Counted from the stretch's first letter, positions 23,301-36,489 are shown. The stretch is 64,000 bases of DNA from Ignelater luminosus (GCA_011009095.1 VTPC01089973.1:1-64000); one strand, 5' to 3'. Program-made: numbers and translations. The notes: generated from the sequence alone by a model not told the origin.

Positions 23301-25690
23301 TTTTGTTTTGTTTCAGAAATTAGAGTCGAGTGTTTTATATTGTTTAAATCAGCATGGAATATCTTATGAAATGATGTGAATGTCAAATATGAATTTAAGT
23401 TTGGCTTCCCAAAACCTGTCTGTCTGATATTCTCGGTTCTTCGAGAAGAATCCCCCATGGACGCTAGCGAAACTCTTCTCCCAAAACATAATCTCATTTA
23501 TGACCTTTAATAGGAACTTTCTACGCCTATTACATAATATGAACCTGATGATGGTTTCACTTTCCACAAAACTGAAACTTTGGTCTGATTTGTATAATCT
23601 AAAGTTATTATTCAGAAGAGAGTGCTTTTAGAATGTTTAATTATATTTTCAAAATTCTCAATCAGAAGGAATCTAGAGGCAAAACGTTAAACAGCTATTT
23701 CTTCTACAACTTGAAAACAAAAGAAGTTTGCTCGAATTTCTTTTTAGGTTATTAATTGACACAAGTACCAAATTTAAACTTATACAGTTAGTGTGATCTT
23801 TGATAAAAAAACGAGATTTTTTTCAAGCTAAAGCTCGAATTAAAATGACTGTAAGATAAATTAGTGAGAGAGATAATTAAAGGTTGCACTAGGTGGGGCA
23901 TACCACTAGTTAATTAACTCGTCTAACTAAAGCGAGTGAATACATAATTCATGCACTCTCTTTAGAAGAAGCCAAACCAGTAAGCTTTGCCTGAATCTTT
24001 TCGCTATTCACACCCATGGAATCAAGTACACTCTCAACAAGCACAAAGCAGTTTTTATCAAAAGCTTCAGATTTTACCCCTTCTGTATAATATTAATTCC
24101 CACAACCACAAATATAGAGTCTTGTGTCTTGTGTCAGTATTTATAGACACTAGTTGAGCCAAGCTCGAACTTGAGCTATTCTCAAGCTGCTTCATTTTTC
24201 TATAATTGGCACGTAACTGGAAAACACAAAATCGTATTTGTGCTAAGACTCAAAGAAGCCAACAAGCAATTCTGTAATGTTCCTACAAGAACAGTAATCT
24301 ATCTAAAAGTGTAACACGCAGAAGTGTAAGTCTTAGAGGCTTTTAGTAATGAAACCGCATAGCTGCGGTGTCTAGCAATGTTTTGCAGCTGTATTTAAGG
24401 AGTTAAGCCAGCACGTTTAAGTTCCAATGAATCACAAAAAATAAAAACATCGTGTCTTCATGCCTTCAGCTTATCGTCATATTTAATAGTTCTCACTTCT
24501 ACGGCACCTAACTAGATTTCCCCAAGAGGCCATCTAGCGTGTCTTTGGGAGAAACCGAAGAAGTAATAAAAGGAAGCCTTGCTTTATATCTTTTCATCTT
24601 TTCTGCTTCCAGGCTCGTGTGCAGTAGTAAGTTTCAGAGAAAGCAATATTTTTCTGACAACCCTTCCACAGGAAAGCACAAAGAGCTAGTTCCAATGCGT
24701 TTGTTTCCCTTCATGTACTTTTTTAAAATCTTTCCCACAGCGTACAAAACTATTTTTAGGAAGGGCTATTTTTTGGCCACGGTCTTTTGCTTAACGAATA
24801 GGATGAATTAGATGAAAATTTTCAATGAACTGAAATCTTTGTTAGACACTTCGGGAGTTCTTAGATTCTAACCTTTGAACCGCCATCTTGGAGGAATGTC
24901 AAGAAATATGCTTTTTTGCTAATTCTCCCAAACGGATTGAGCAATCTAAATATTTATCTATACAAATAAAAGGTCAAACTGATGATGATGGCTCCTTAGG
25001 TATAATTTCTTTCTAGGATTTTGCTTGCTTGATGTTATCCTGTGACTACGTTTTACTTTCATGTTGCTTCAAGTCTTGTTTCCTAGCCAGCTTAGCGTTT
25101 GTTTCTTTAAATAAATTCCACAATCGTTTAAATACAAGTGTCTGGAAATGAAAGTAGACTTTTTTTTTGTAAATTATATTACATGAAAAAAAGAAGAATC
25201 GTTGCAGAATTACAAGTTTCAATCATTTCTAAAAGAAATCAAAAAAAAACAAAAACTGAAATTGACTTTGTTTCTACTAATATTTACTGCTCTTGAACAA
25301 CAGTCTCATTAGAATACATTCTCCAGCACATTGTAGACCCCATGCAACTGCATAGCACACTATTTAAATTTCAAAATTAAAACGTTTATTATTTTTAGAT
25401 TCTAACATAACTAAATCTTTGATACGTGACTTCACTGAAGAGGCCAGGTGATCTAATTGCTTGCAGTAGATCGGTTCTTGTATCAAACAGTACTTTCATT
25501 GGTATAGCTGATTCTTATGGAAATTTAATTTTATTGAAAGTTAATGTTGATCTTTTTCTTAAAAAGGGTATATCTGCTTCAGGCATGCACCTTCTGTAGT
25601 TTATTCTAATGATAACACTTTTGCGCAACCACATTCAAAATCAGAGTTAATCAATACAGCGAATGTTTCATTAAAACTTTTGAAACACCA
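20400..25690. other. Noncoding stretch, presumed intron
   Basis: No exon is seen. Notable points are GGCGCCAT at 21105 and again at about 21716, a GA-rich tract AGAGAAAGAGAGAGACGAGA near 21804, and CAGTGAAACCCGGTTATG at 22243, which weakly resembles a pogo-type end. The segment 24153-24255 shares phrasing with 51650-51750 (listed separately). Confidence 0.4.
24153..24255 (+). repeat. Dispersed repeat, copy A
   Basis: It contains TTGAGCCAAGCTCGAACTTG, then a TTTCTATAATTGG-like block, then ATCGTATTTGTGCT and ACTCAA. The order and spacing parallel 51650-51750. Identity is moderate and the family is unknown. Confidence 0.4.
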
Positions 25691-26058
25691 ATGTTTTTTC
25701 AATAAAAAAATCTGGAAATTCTCAAACGTTTCTAAAAGACTCTGTTACCATTTTGAGTTGCTATATTTCTAAAAGATCTTTTCATAGCTAAATCCATTTC
25801 AATTTTTAGTTGTCTGAAGTAGTTATTCCTTTATTTATAGATAGTAAAAGCCAAGCACATCTACATTAACATGGTTTCCATGAAAAAAATCTCGAAATTC
25901 TCGAATGTTTCTGAAAGACTTGGTAACCATTTTGAGTTGCTATACTTCTAATATATCTTTTCATTTTGAATTAAATCATCTAGTAAAATTTATTTTAATT
26001 TTTTATTGTCAGAGGCATTTACGCATTTTTTTATAAAAAAACAAAAAGCAAAGCATTC
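25691..26058 (+). repeat. Tandem duplication of about 180 bp, two units
   Basis: Unit 1 (25691-25861) and unit 2 (25871-26058) share CCATTTTGAGTTGCTATA, GAAATTCTC-AA-GTTTCT and a terminal AAAAGCMAAGCA. The offset is 180 bp at the start and 197 bp at the end, because unit 2 carries a small insertion. It does not encode anything recognisable and may be a short local satellite. Confidence 0.75.
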
Positions 26059-29000
26059 AGATAAATTCGCTGAAGAAAATTTGGAAAAAACAACAGATTC
26101 TGTATAAGTTTCGATCTGAAGAACGTCTGCAACAATCCTAGTCGAAATTTACAATTTTTGCCAGGATCAAATACTTAAACTTGTCAATACTGTAACTTGT
26201 TACATTCTTCAAAAAGAACCAACTGGAGTAATTTGTATTTTCTGAAGACAATTGGTAGGTATGGCGATATACGCCATATTGTTTCTGATGATAAAAAATG
26301 CTCAACTTCACTGTACCTTTGGTGGATTGGTGTTGCAAGAGAAGAATAAAGTACATTTTGCTTTCGAATATTTCTATAAAGTTGAGTTTCTAGTTCTTAA
26401 CACCCCAATAATAATCCAAGTTTGAAGAACAAGAACTAGAAATGATTCCGATCGCGAGCAATAATAGCTGTTAGAGATACCTTACCGAACCCAATGATTC
26501 TAAATTGTAACAATACTACCAGCGGTCGTAGTGTCACGGCGCAATTAAAGAGATTAGATTTCAAGTATTTGTGTAACTTTAGCAGTTTTCTATAATTTGA
26601 CTTTTCTATCATGTACCATTACAGTTTTCTTCAGAAAGAAAGTTGGCTGTTTTAGGATACTACAAATTTAACAATAGTTGTTGTTTGCTTTAGGTAAAGT
26701 GTCTTTTTTGAGCTCGCAGGATTTAAGGCATGAGCGACAGTGAACTTCCTACTTGCTCAAAAATCTTCACTTTACAATCTTGTTATATAAACAGCTCTTT
26801 TAGTTTTCCTACTAAATTCTTAATAGAATGATAGGAAAAAATTTCTCGGGGATACCTTGCTTTATGTGGTGCCCTAGAGAGCAATGAAACTTATCTCATT
26901 GTCATGTATGACGTATAGGGTTCATTTAAAGTTCTTCTTTCTTTAGTTCGTTGTGTAACTTTGAACTTTTTATGTCATTATTTCCAATCTGTATGTAATT
27001 ATTGACAGAAAACGTTTGTCAAAAATGTTTGATTTTAATTTACCAAGATAGTTCTTAATTTTAGGAGATAAGGCAGGTTTTTTCAGATGATTTTTAATGA
27101 ATTTCTTCAGTTTCTGAATTTTCTTCTCAGTATTAGTGAGTATTTCAAAATATATTTAAGTTTTATCTGCATTTTTGATTTTTAATTACATTCCCTACTG
27201 AAAATCTCTCTTCATTGTTTTGTTTTACTTTATGTTATCTTAAACCAATCCGTCTGGTTTGTTTCAGCCTTGTCATGCTGGAATTTCCAAATTATAAATA
27301 AAGAGAAAAAAATATATTCTATACAAAATATTATGCATTTACTTCTAACGGATATGCCAATTGGATTCAATGATATTTGTAATGATTTAGCCGCAGAGAC
27401 TGCGATATCCGTCTTATGCAGTACCAGTGTAGAGAATTAATGTTTTGGGAGGTAAATGTAACGGTTCCTATTACATTTGGATTAAACCAAATATATTTAT
27501 CGGTGGATCCAGATATAGCTCATCTGATTAATAGTATTTATAATTAGAAACAAACGTGTTGGTAGGTATGAGTAAGGATGGGCTGATTCGAATGAAGAAA
27601 AGACTGATGCAATGCTTTATGAAGCCTTTAAATTTATAAATTGCAAACTATCTTCGGGTTAGTTGTCAATAATTCTTATAAACTGATTATAAAGTACGTA
27701 AACGACGAGCAATTACAACTGTGGGACAGCAAGGTGTTTTTAAAAATTTTAAATTGCACACTTTACAGTTTGCTTCTGGTAAGTTTCATGAACTGACTGC
27801 AGAGTAATACAAGGTCTCATACATTTAACTATTTCGAATTACGGTAGGACATTTTCCAAGTGGCTAAATCTGAGCTGCAATGTTAGCTTTGTTTTTCTTT
27901 CGGTGTATAAAAGTAAATGCAATTTTATAAATCAATAAAGCCTGAGACGAGCAAAATATAATAAGGTATTGCATTATAACTTTCATTTCATTGCGCTGGA
28001 AACTTCTAGTGTGATCATACATTAATTAAAGTCTACTCACTTTAAAGTTTAAAGTATAATTTCTTTCTTTACAAGTAGTAGCATTCAAACGTAAACTAAT
28101 CTATATGATATCTTTAAAACACTAGAGTTCTAATTTCAGTGGTCTTCCCGGCTCACGGGACTCTATAGATTGCATTACTTTTAGTTTGCTTCTGCCTACT
28201 TCTTAGCAGATGCTATACTTTTGAATATCGATGAAATTGTTAAATTTCACTTTCATATTCGATTTGTCGAATTAATCAGCAACCAAGAAATATTTTGTAT
28301 TTTTCAGTTTGAAAAATCTTCTTTATTTAATGAGGCCTATAACGGCTAAAAAACTGTAACTACTAAAATAGCATACTGTATACAGTTTTGGAAATATTTT
28401 TCCCTTTAGAAAATCAGGCTAATAAGCTATCTAACGCAATTTAAAATGGCGTCCGCATTGTTTGATTCCTTTAAATTTTTACAAAAGTTGACTCTGACTA
28501 ATTCTATTTTTTTTTATTGGAAATATTACTAACGGAAGCTTTTATTTATTTCTTTACAGCTTATAATTTAAAAAATTAATAATATTATTTACTTGCAATA
28601 TTTATTCGGATTTATGTTAATATTTTATAAGGACTGCTTTATATTTACAATAAAACGTTTTTCTTTTGTATTCAGTAGACCTTTCACTACAGTAAAATAA
28701 AGAGAATAACGGAAATAATTAAATATTTATAACCTTAGATATTTATAAAGATATTTTGTTTGATTTGAGGCTTAATATTTCCGAACAGTATAGAAGGTGA
28801 TTAAACAATTATGATTAGGTGTTTATATAATCAAAAAGTCCCTAGATTTATTCAGATCATAAAGAGATTTTTTTGATCTAGATTTTGTTATATTTAGGTA
28901 CTAAATTCCTTATGTACTTACTATGCTCTAAATTGATAATATCTGTTAATACCGTTCACATTTGATTTGGATCTAATGTAAGAACATAAATTCTTATATA

Positions 29001-29737
29001 AAGTTCACTGAATTAATTTAATTTTAACTTTGTATATTTTAAAGTAATTTTTCACAAATCTAAATTGTAATATAAACAAATATAAAATATTTTAGGTTAT
29101 TATAATGCACAATATATCAATGGAAGCGCAGTCACTTAACACAAAGAAAACCGATGAAAAATATTTTACATCGATAGAATAATTTATTCCTAACTTTCCT
29201 CTAACAATAACAGTCTTGCAAATGTAGTTTGCAAAACTCCCTTAATGGTGACTAATAACACTATTTATTTTTCTTCTAGACAGCATAGATTTTTTTTTAT
29301 TAATGTTACTACGTTCATAAAGATTTTATGAAAAATTATTTATACAAAAGCTTCTGAATAAAAATTAAAACTTTCATATATTTTTTTCAAAGCATGTATC
29401 ATTATTAAGTTTTTTTAACTGATGTGTAAAGTCATTTAGTTAGATAATGAAGTCAACATTAAAGAGATTATTAAGTTATTTTTATGTTGTATGATAACGT
29501 GCACGAGAGCAGATAACATCCATTAAAATTTGTTAGTTTAATTAGATGAACAACACTTTCATCTTATTACTTTGTTTTGTTCACATTTGCCAATTCTAAT
29601 CACGAGACATTTTTTCATACCTTCAGCTCTATAATTTTATCTAAAAAAAACAACACTGTGTACAGTAGCTTACAAAAATAATAATTTGAAATACTAATAC
29701 TTTAATAATTTAATAAAATAAATTGTAGGTATACCAA
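26059..29737. other. Noncoding stretch, presumed intron
   Basis: No coding exon, transposon end or structured repeat is seen. AT content rises toward the gap, especially after 28500. Confidence 0.4.
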
Positions 29738-29993
29738 NNNNNNNNNNNNNNNNNNNNNNNNNNNNNNNNNNNNNNNNNNNNNNNNNNNNNNNNNNNNNNN
29801 NNNNNNNNNNNNNNNNNNNNNNNNNNNNNNNNNNNNNNNNNNNNNNNNNNNNNNNNNNNNNNNNNNNNNNNNNNNNNNNNNNNNNNNNNNNNNNNNNNNN
29901 NNNNNNNNNNNNNNNNNNNNNNNNNNNNNNNNNNNNNNNNNNNNNNNNNNNNNNNNNNNNNNNNNNNNNNNNNNNNNNNNNNNNNNNNNNNNN
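29738..29993. other. Assembly gap (256 N)
   Basis: A run of N. The true length may differ. An omb exon could in principle be hidden here, although nothing suggests it. Confidence 0.99.
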
Positions 29994-31497
29994 TTTAGAA
30001 AGATATCATTCTCGCTATAGAATACTAATAAATTTATTTAAAGTTGTAAAACTCCGTTGTATTTTCCAATTTCACAAGAGATAATCGAGGTCTGCTTAAC
30101 GTTTTAAGTTTTCTTTTAACCCGTAGTAGAATTAACCTCTTAAATTTTCAGGACACGACAGCGTTTAACCTATTATTTGTTTTACAAATTAAATTCCTTG
30201 AACCATGAAGCGAGATCATTAAGAAAGAAGCGACGCGGGCAACCTTTCCGAATAAAATTATACCAGGGAATGTACTTTCATTTGCGGCCACCTTGGCGCC
30301 ACTTTACCACGCCCCCTTCTCACTCTTTCTAACATACAAAAAACCCACGTATCTCGTCCTCTTCTTACGTTCGTTTTACAAATCTCTCATCTCACCTGCA
30401 CTCATTAAGATTAGTGCTATCTCTGTCCGCCATCTTATTTTAATTATAATTTATCTTTATTTACTGGCATCTTCCCGTTTCAACCTATTACACATTGTTT
30501 TATTATTTTTTGGTATTTAATTTATTGTGTTGGTAGACGTGGCTGTCGTCGGCAAGACAGGTTATCTTTCATAGCGACAAGAAAGGCTACCTACCTTTAT
30601 ACCAATCTTGCTCGTTCTGTCTTTTTCTGTTTAATATTAATCAAATCATGCTATTATCCTATTTTATGTATATTTACACGTTCACGTGATTATAATTATA
30701 AAATGCAAATAAGAAGTACAAAATTCATTCATATATTTCACTGGTTTTTGTTTGTAATGAAAATTAAATTAATTAAAATTTTTCTTGAAAAAATTATACT
30801 TAACCCCCTTCTGAGATCAAAAGAAAATTTAAATATTAATTTTGTGTAACTGTGATTTTTATATGGTTTTAAAACCATACATTATTGATTTCTTAAGGAA
30901 TTTAATTACAGAAGAATAATCTTTTCTTAATTTGAAGTTTACAAATCGTAAATTTGCATTCGCCTCATAATAAATGTAACAGACACAATTTTTGACAGAG
31001 AAAAATGAAGAAGGAGAAAATTAGAAAGGTGTAATAGCACGAGAGACATTTTTACAGCTTTACAAAGGTATTAAGATGGATTGTTTCAATTTCACAACAA
31101 AAAGGTCTGTTTTGGGTTTACATAAGTAGATAATTGGTAGTTTAATTTAATTCTAAATTAAATGACTAGTCATTATTAAGAGCAAGAAAGTAATGATTTT
31201 TAAATTTGAATTTCATGTTTTTAAAGATGCCTCATCTATCACATTTTGACTAATAATATTTCGTTCAGTTTTTTAGAGATTCTTTTAAAAATAATTGTAA
31301 CATTTAAAAGAAGTAGTTAGACTTTATCACAACTATCAATTTTGTAAGGCATTAAAGATAATCAAGACGTCTCGAGTTGTATAATATTCGAGAGTATGGT
31401 GATAGAAATATACTTGCATAAATTAGAAATGATACAATCTTTACATCAATGAGAGTACCAATATGACCAATTTATAGTGTAAACTTTATGCAACGTA
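29994..31497. other. Noncoding stretch, presumed intron
   Basis: A GC-richer patch at 30200-30620 contains CTTGGCGCCAC and GGCAAGACAGG. Otherwise the sequence is plain AT-rich, with no exon or repeat that I can support. Confidence 0.4.
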
Positions 31498-31649
31498 CAG
31501 CTTTTTGCATAAATAATGTCGCAGTTTATTTTATTTTAAATCTAACTTCGTATTCATTACGCAAAATTGACCTATCTTACAGAATGAATGTTAAGATTAT
31601 TGTATTCATTAAAAGAACTTTGCGGCGACATTATTCAAGGAAAATGCTG
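31498..31649. mobile_element. Tc1/mariner-type MITE, copy 1
   Basis: After TA at 31496-31497 the element begins CAGCTTTTTGCATAAATAAT, with TGTCGCA following. Its right end, read on the minus strand, is CAGCATTTTCCTTGAATAAT followed by GTCGCCGCA, an eroded inverted copy. The right TA is mutated to CA. At 152 bp it has no coding capacity. The same termini occur intact at 51818-52027. CAG ends with TA duplication point to the Tc1/mariner superfamily. It lies downstream (minus sense) of the LINE fragment at 31850-32082. Confidence 0.75.
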
Positions 31650-31849
31650 CACCTGCTTGCCAATATGACATCTTTATCAACACATCTCTAACTAACTTTT
31701 TTCAACAACTTTAAAGAGAATTGCCCGGATGAAATTTTATAGCTCGACAAACTTCATTAAATTATTATTACTATCCGTTCAAAGTATTATAAGTACATAC
31801 AGAGTAAATTACTCTTTCTCTGTCTTTGCATTTTTCTCTGTTGTTTTGA

Positions 31850-32082
31850 CATTTTTCATATTTTTCCGATTCATTAATGTTTGCAAAACAATCTACTTCA
31901 GAATTAATTGCTGTAAACATTTCTAAATCATCGGCAGAAATTAGATTTTCAGACTTTGAACAGATTAATCATTTATATAGATAATAAATAGCAACTGACC
32001 TAGTTTACTACCTTGTGATACACCAGAATATTCTATTTAATTACTGGATGAGAATCTGTTGCAATCAGAAAATCTAATAACC
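31850..32082 (-). mobile_element. LINE reverse-transcriptase fragment (CR1/Jockey-like)
   Basis: The minus strand reads YSGVSQGSKLGQLLFIIYIN, then, across a frameshift, SADDLEMFTAINSEVDC. These are the LINE reverse-transcriptase blocks usually written GVPQGS-LGPLLF-IYINDL and FADDLK. The active-site Asp pair is visible as ADD. The fragment is cut on its 5' side at about 32083 by the 3' tail of another LINE, so the two are nested. Confidence 0.65.
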
Positions 32083-33600
32083 GTAGTAGTAGGAGTAGTA
32101 GAGTTTATTGGACCACATATGTTACATGCATTAACCATAGTGTAAATATAGCAAGTAGGTACATAATAAATAGTAATATTTTAACTAATCGTTCGCAAAT
32201 ATAATAAGTTATGTACTGAAAGTTTAACAATTACAAATAAATTCCCAACTAGATATTCAAAACTTAATGACTAAATAAATTAGCTGTAGTTACAACGTAA
32301 ATATGAAATATCAATAAATAGATAACGCTGCGGTAGTGGTTAATACATAAATAGATAATAATACAACAAAGAATGTAATTAAATATAAAAAGTCACTAAG
32401 TAAAGATGATACAAAAAATATATATGTATAGTATATAAAATATGACATAATACGAAAGTTGAAAATTTTATGTATAAAGTCTATATGTATAAATAAATTG
32501 CAACATTAAGATATAGAGAAACAACGACAATGTATAAATTAAATGGAACATTCAAATACATATAGACAAAATAGCCATCAGTAACAGTAGGAGAGAGTTA
32601 ATTATTCTGGTCCATGAAAAACTCAGTAGTACTATAAATGGGCTTTGTTTCAATGATATTTCTTTAATGATTTTCTAAAATCAGTTGAGACTGGCAACGC
32701 CTTGAATTGATCGGGCACTGCGTTATAGATTTTTTTTGCCTTGGTAAAAGATTGATCTATGGATTAAAATGGGGTATTGGTAAGCATACGTTATTTTCTT
32801 AATTTCTAATGTTATAAGAGTGATTATGATAACTAGAAACTTCATTTTTATGCTTGTGAATTAAACATGCAGTTTTCAAGACAAAAAGACACGGCAATTT
32901 TAGTATTCTATGAGTTATAAAAGTAGTCTACACGCCACCCGCGGATTAGTGTTAGTAATATTTTTAACGGCTCTTTTTCGCAAGGCAAATATTTCTGCAA
33001 ATGTAGCTACAGGACTTGCACCCCAAAAGGAAAGAGCATAAGAGAAAAATAGCTACGGTGGAATCCAATTCATTATGTATAATTTTTGATTGTGTAACAT
33101 CCCATGGAGATTTTTTTTGCTACATGTTCCAAATGAACAGTCCAACTTAATTCATTGTTTATATGCAAACCTAAAACTCTCGTGTTAGTGGGTTAAGCAA
33201 TTTTACTATAAAAAAATATATAAAATCAAGATTTTCAGTGAACGCCGCACTTGATGTTTTAGTTACATTAAAGCAGAGTTTATTAGTGTCGCACCAACTT
33301 TTTTATAGTACTTACGTTACGAGAAATAATGGCATGTGTTTCCACACAAAGCTCGTATCATCGGCAAATAAAACAATGCTGCCTGAAATACTGAATTTAG
33401 TAATATCATTTATGTAAATAAGGAACAGAATTGGTCCCAAGACAGATCCTTGAGGAACACCACTTTTTATGACTCTATGATTGAATTTGACTCCATTTAC
33501 ATTAACTAATTGATTCCTTTCAAAAAGATATGATTTAAACCACTCTAAAGCAATACCACGAATTTGCTACTTACTGGGAAGCTATTATAAAATTAGGCTC
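32083..33600 (-). mobile_element. CR1/Jockey-like LINE, 3' half with short-repeat tail
   Basis: The minus strand encodes [40 protein letters not shown] (33410-33462) and VLFADDTSF (about 33355), keeping the FADD catalytic pair. Stops follow, then a degenerate C terminus with LHINNELSWTVHLEHVA and ACLIHKHKNE. The 3' untranslated part ends in CTACTACTCCTACTACTAC at 32083-32100, a short-repeat tail of the type CR1/Jockey elements carry. The copy is 5' truncated and shows stops and frameshifts, so it is inactive, but the core motifs are well kept. Confidence 0.85.
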
Positions 33601-33698
33601 AGTCAAACACGATTTCGTACTTGCTGTTTGAAGTATGTAATATTGAATGTAAAAATCAAATGACATGTTTTGATTTTCAAAAGTCAATGTAATAGTGG

Positions 33699-33910
33699 TT
33701 AAATGGAACATTCAAATACATATAGACAAAATAGCCATCAGTAACAGTAGGAGAGAGTTAATTATTCTGGTCCATGAAAAACTCAGTAGTACTATAAATG
33801 GGCTTTGTTTCAATGATATTTCTTTAATGCTTGTGAATTAAACATGCAGTTTTCAAGACAAAAAGACACGGCAATTTTAGTATTCTATGAGTTATAAAAG
33901 TAGTCTACAC
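33699..33910 (-). repeat. Near-identical duplicate of part of the adjacent LINE with an internal deletion
   Basis: Bases 33699-33829 repeat 32539-32669, and 33830-33910 repeat 32853-32933, with no difference I can see over 212 bp. The duplicate lacks the 183 bp between. The deletion junction lies at ATG, present at both edges (32667-32669 and 32850-32852), so a 3-base microhomology joined them. The identity implies a recent event or an assembly duplication. Confidence 0.85.
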
Positions 33911-34344
33911 AATAATTTCAAACATTCTAGTTCTCGAACGTTGTCAGGTGTCTTATAATTTGGTATTCACTTGATTATGCCAGACGCTAGTTCACTGCCT
34001 CCGCGGCCCGGATCGCTTTGATCCAACATTATGAAGTAGTTGTTTTGCAGTGTTGCATCATATATGGTTAAGTTGTACTCTACAACTTTAGAGAATAGAA
34101 GCTTTGTGAATTGCGAGGTTTAGAAGCTTACAAGCATCTCTGCAAGTCAATCATGATTACTTTCTCAGAAGTTTATCTAGAATGTTTCCTATCCTCAGAT
34201 TTTAACTTGCAACAGTTGATGGTATCTTCAAGTTATATTTATATATAATCACTGCCTTTCTACCATATTGGTGTGAGGTGTACATAATTGTTAATTTACA
34301 TTTCACTTTGCATATTATACATAAGTCTTTTTCATAAATTTGTT

Positions 34345-36480
34345 TTTATTGTTCGCTTTATTTTTGACTTTTGTCCACGTAATTTTCTTTTTCTTCAAAA
34401 TCTAAAACTTCGTTATTCCACGTTTTGTTAGGTCTCCCTCGTCTCTTACTTTTTTGAACTTGCGCTTCTCGTATGCATTTCGCCTGTCGCTTATCACTCA
34501 TTCTACATACGTGTCCAAATCACTTCAGTTGATTTCTTTCAATTACACCGATGTAATTGAACTTGTAATTCTTCTCTAACTGTACTGTTTCTTATTCTGT
34601 CTCGTCTTGTTATTCCCTTCACTTTCTATTGGCTAGCTCTTCCATATTTTAATGTTTTGTTGTAATTCGGATTCTGTTTTGCAAAAATCACTAAGTCGCC
34701 TGCAAATGCGCATTCTAAAAGACCTATTGCTTCGAGTTTATTAAAACCGATATGCACTTTTCTAATACTTTTCTCTAATGCTTTAATGACGTCATCCATA
34801 ACTACAATAAAGAGAGTAGGGCTTATAACTCCGCCCTGTCTTAAACCGTCATTTATTGCAAACATTTGCGATTGTGTGTTGTTCTTCCTTACATAGCATC
34901 TATTGTTGGTATGTAAACTTTTAATTCCATTTATCAGTTTGGTGTTGATACCTCGTTCGTTTAGACTTGACTTCTTTCTGTGATAGTTTATTAAGGGCTT
35001 TTTTTCAATCGAGAAATGCCTTGTATACTTCCGCATCTTTTGTTTACGTTATTTGTTTTATTGTGAAAACATGGTCTTGCGTCCTCTTTTGAAACCACTT
35101 TGAGCTTCTGCAAGTTGCTGTTTTACTTTTTCTTGTAAGCTCTTTTCTAATATATGCTCGTAGTTTTCAATACTATATTAATAAAGTGATGCCTCTATAG
35201 TTTGAACATACTCTGATATTGCCCTTTTTAAATATTGGCACTACGATGCCAATTTCTCAATCCTTTGATATTATTCCGGTGTTCCATGCTTTATTAAAAA
35301 TCCCTGTTAGCATTCTCATACCATGCATTCCTAGATTCCTTAGCATTTTAGTTGTTCTCTTGTCGTGTCCAGCAGCTTTCCCTCTTTTTAGATGCTTGAT
35401 GGCGTCAATTACTTCAGTTTCTTGGATGTTGTCTACGGCTTCTTCTGATGCTTGGTTAGTAGTTTCTTTAGTTGTCACTTGTACTTAATAGTTCCTGGAA
35501 ATATTCCCTCCATCTTTCCATAATCTCTTTTCCTTGTGTCAGTATTTTGTCGTCTTTTGCTTTCACCTGCTTTAAGTCTTGCTGCTTTCCTTTCCTCAAC
35601 GTTTTCAAAACTCTATAAAATAATTTTTGGTTTGCTTTGCTGTCTTCCTTCATTCTCGTTCCGAAATTATCCCAGGTTTCTTGTTTGGCTTGTGTTACCA
35701 TTTCTTTGGCTCTGATACGTTGTACTTTACATTTTTCATAGCTGTCTTTCGTTTTATTTCCCAAGCAATATTTCCATACTCTTTTTTAGATATTGACTTG
35801 GTCTTTAATTTCTTGATTCCACCAACTGCTTTGTTTTCTGTTATTGTTCACTATACTTACTCAGCATATTTCTTTTGCCATTTGTAGAATAATTTCTTTA
35901 AATTTTCGCATATTACTTTGAAGGACATTTTTTTCCATTCCTCTCTATTTTGCCCTAACTTTTGCTCTATGGGTTTTCTGATTTCGTCTGCTATTTCTGT
36001 ATTTTGTGGCTTGTAAGGTCGAATGGACTCGTCCTTATTCTGAGTTTTTGTTTTGATTTTTTCTTGTTTGTCAACTGTTTCTATTCAAGGTATTTGTTAT
36101 AATGTATAATGTTATAAAGTACTTTTTTTTTGCTTCTTTCTCGGGTGAAGTGGGATTCATTAGCTAGAAACATAGCAATATGGTCCGAACACTATTTCAA
36201 ATCTCTTCCAAGACTTTTTTTATTAAAGTATGCTGTCTTCTCTTATCGGGAGTAACAATATCACCATTATTGCTGTATCCACAGTTTGTTGGGATGTGCT
36301 CTAGGTATAACGTACCTATCACACTTATCAATTCTCCGTACTGGTATCTATTTGATCAACATCTGAAGCAACAAACCGTCTTCTCATATTCAATGATCTT
36401 TTTCACTGTAAAACTCAGTGCGTCTGAACTGGCCTGTTTCTTTAGATATTTTAATATGACATGTCAATTAGCAACTGACA
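34345..36480 (-). mobile_element. RTE-like LINE, degenerate, endonuclease traces to C-terminal tail
   Basis: The minus strand carries fragments of one polyprotein. From 5' to 3' these are weak endonuclease traces (CSDHIAMF near 36180), a linker (KCKVQRIRAKEMVTQAKQ), KANQKLFYRVLKTLRKGK and RWREYFQELLSTSDN in frames at 35468-35764. EVIDAIKHLKRGKAAGHDK follows at 35257-35478, then GLRQGGVISPTLFIVVMDDV and LLECAFAGDLVIFAK at 34626-35036. A SKRRGRPNKTWNN tail lies near 34412-34447. The active site reads FAGD instead of FADD. Wording matches the plus-strand copy at 15345-17445 block for block, so they are one family. Several frameshifts make it inactive. Confidence 0.88.
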
Positions 36481-36489
36481 CGACATGAG

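Noticed and set aside
35219..36488. Plus-strand open frames of 86-102 codons
   Set aside because: They are shadows of the minus-strand LINE linker, RT and endonuclease remnants.
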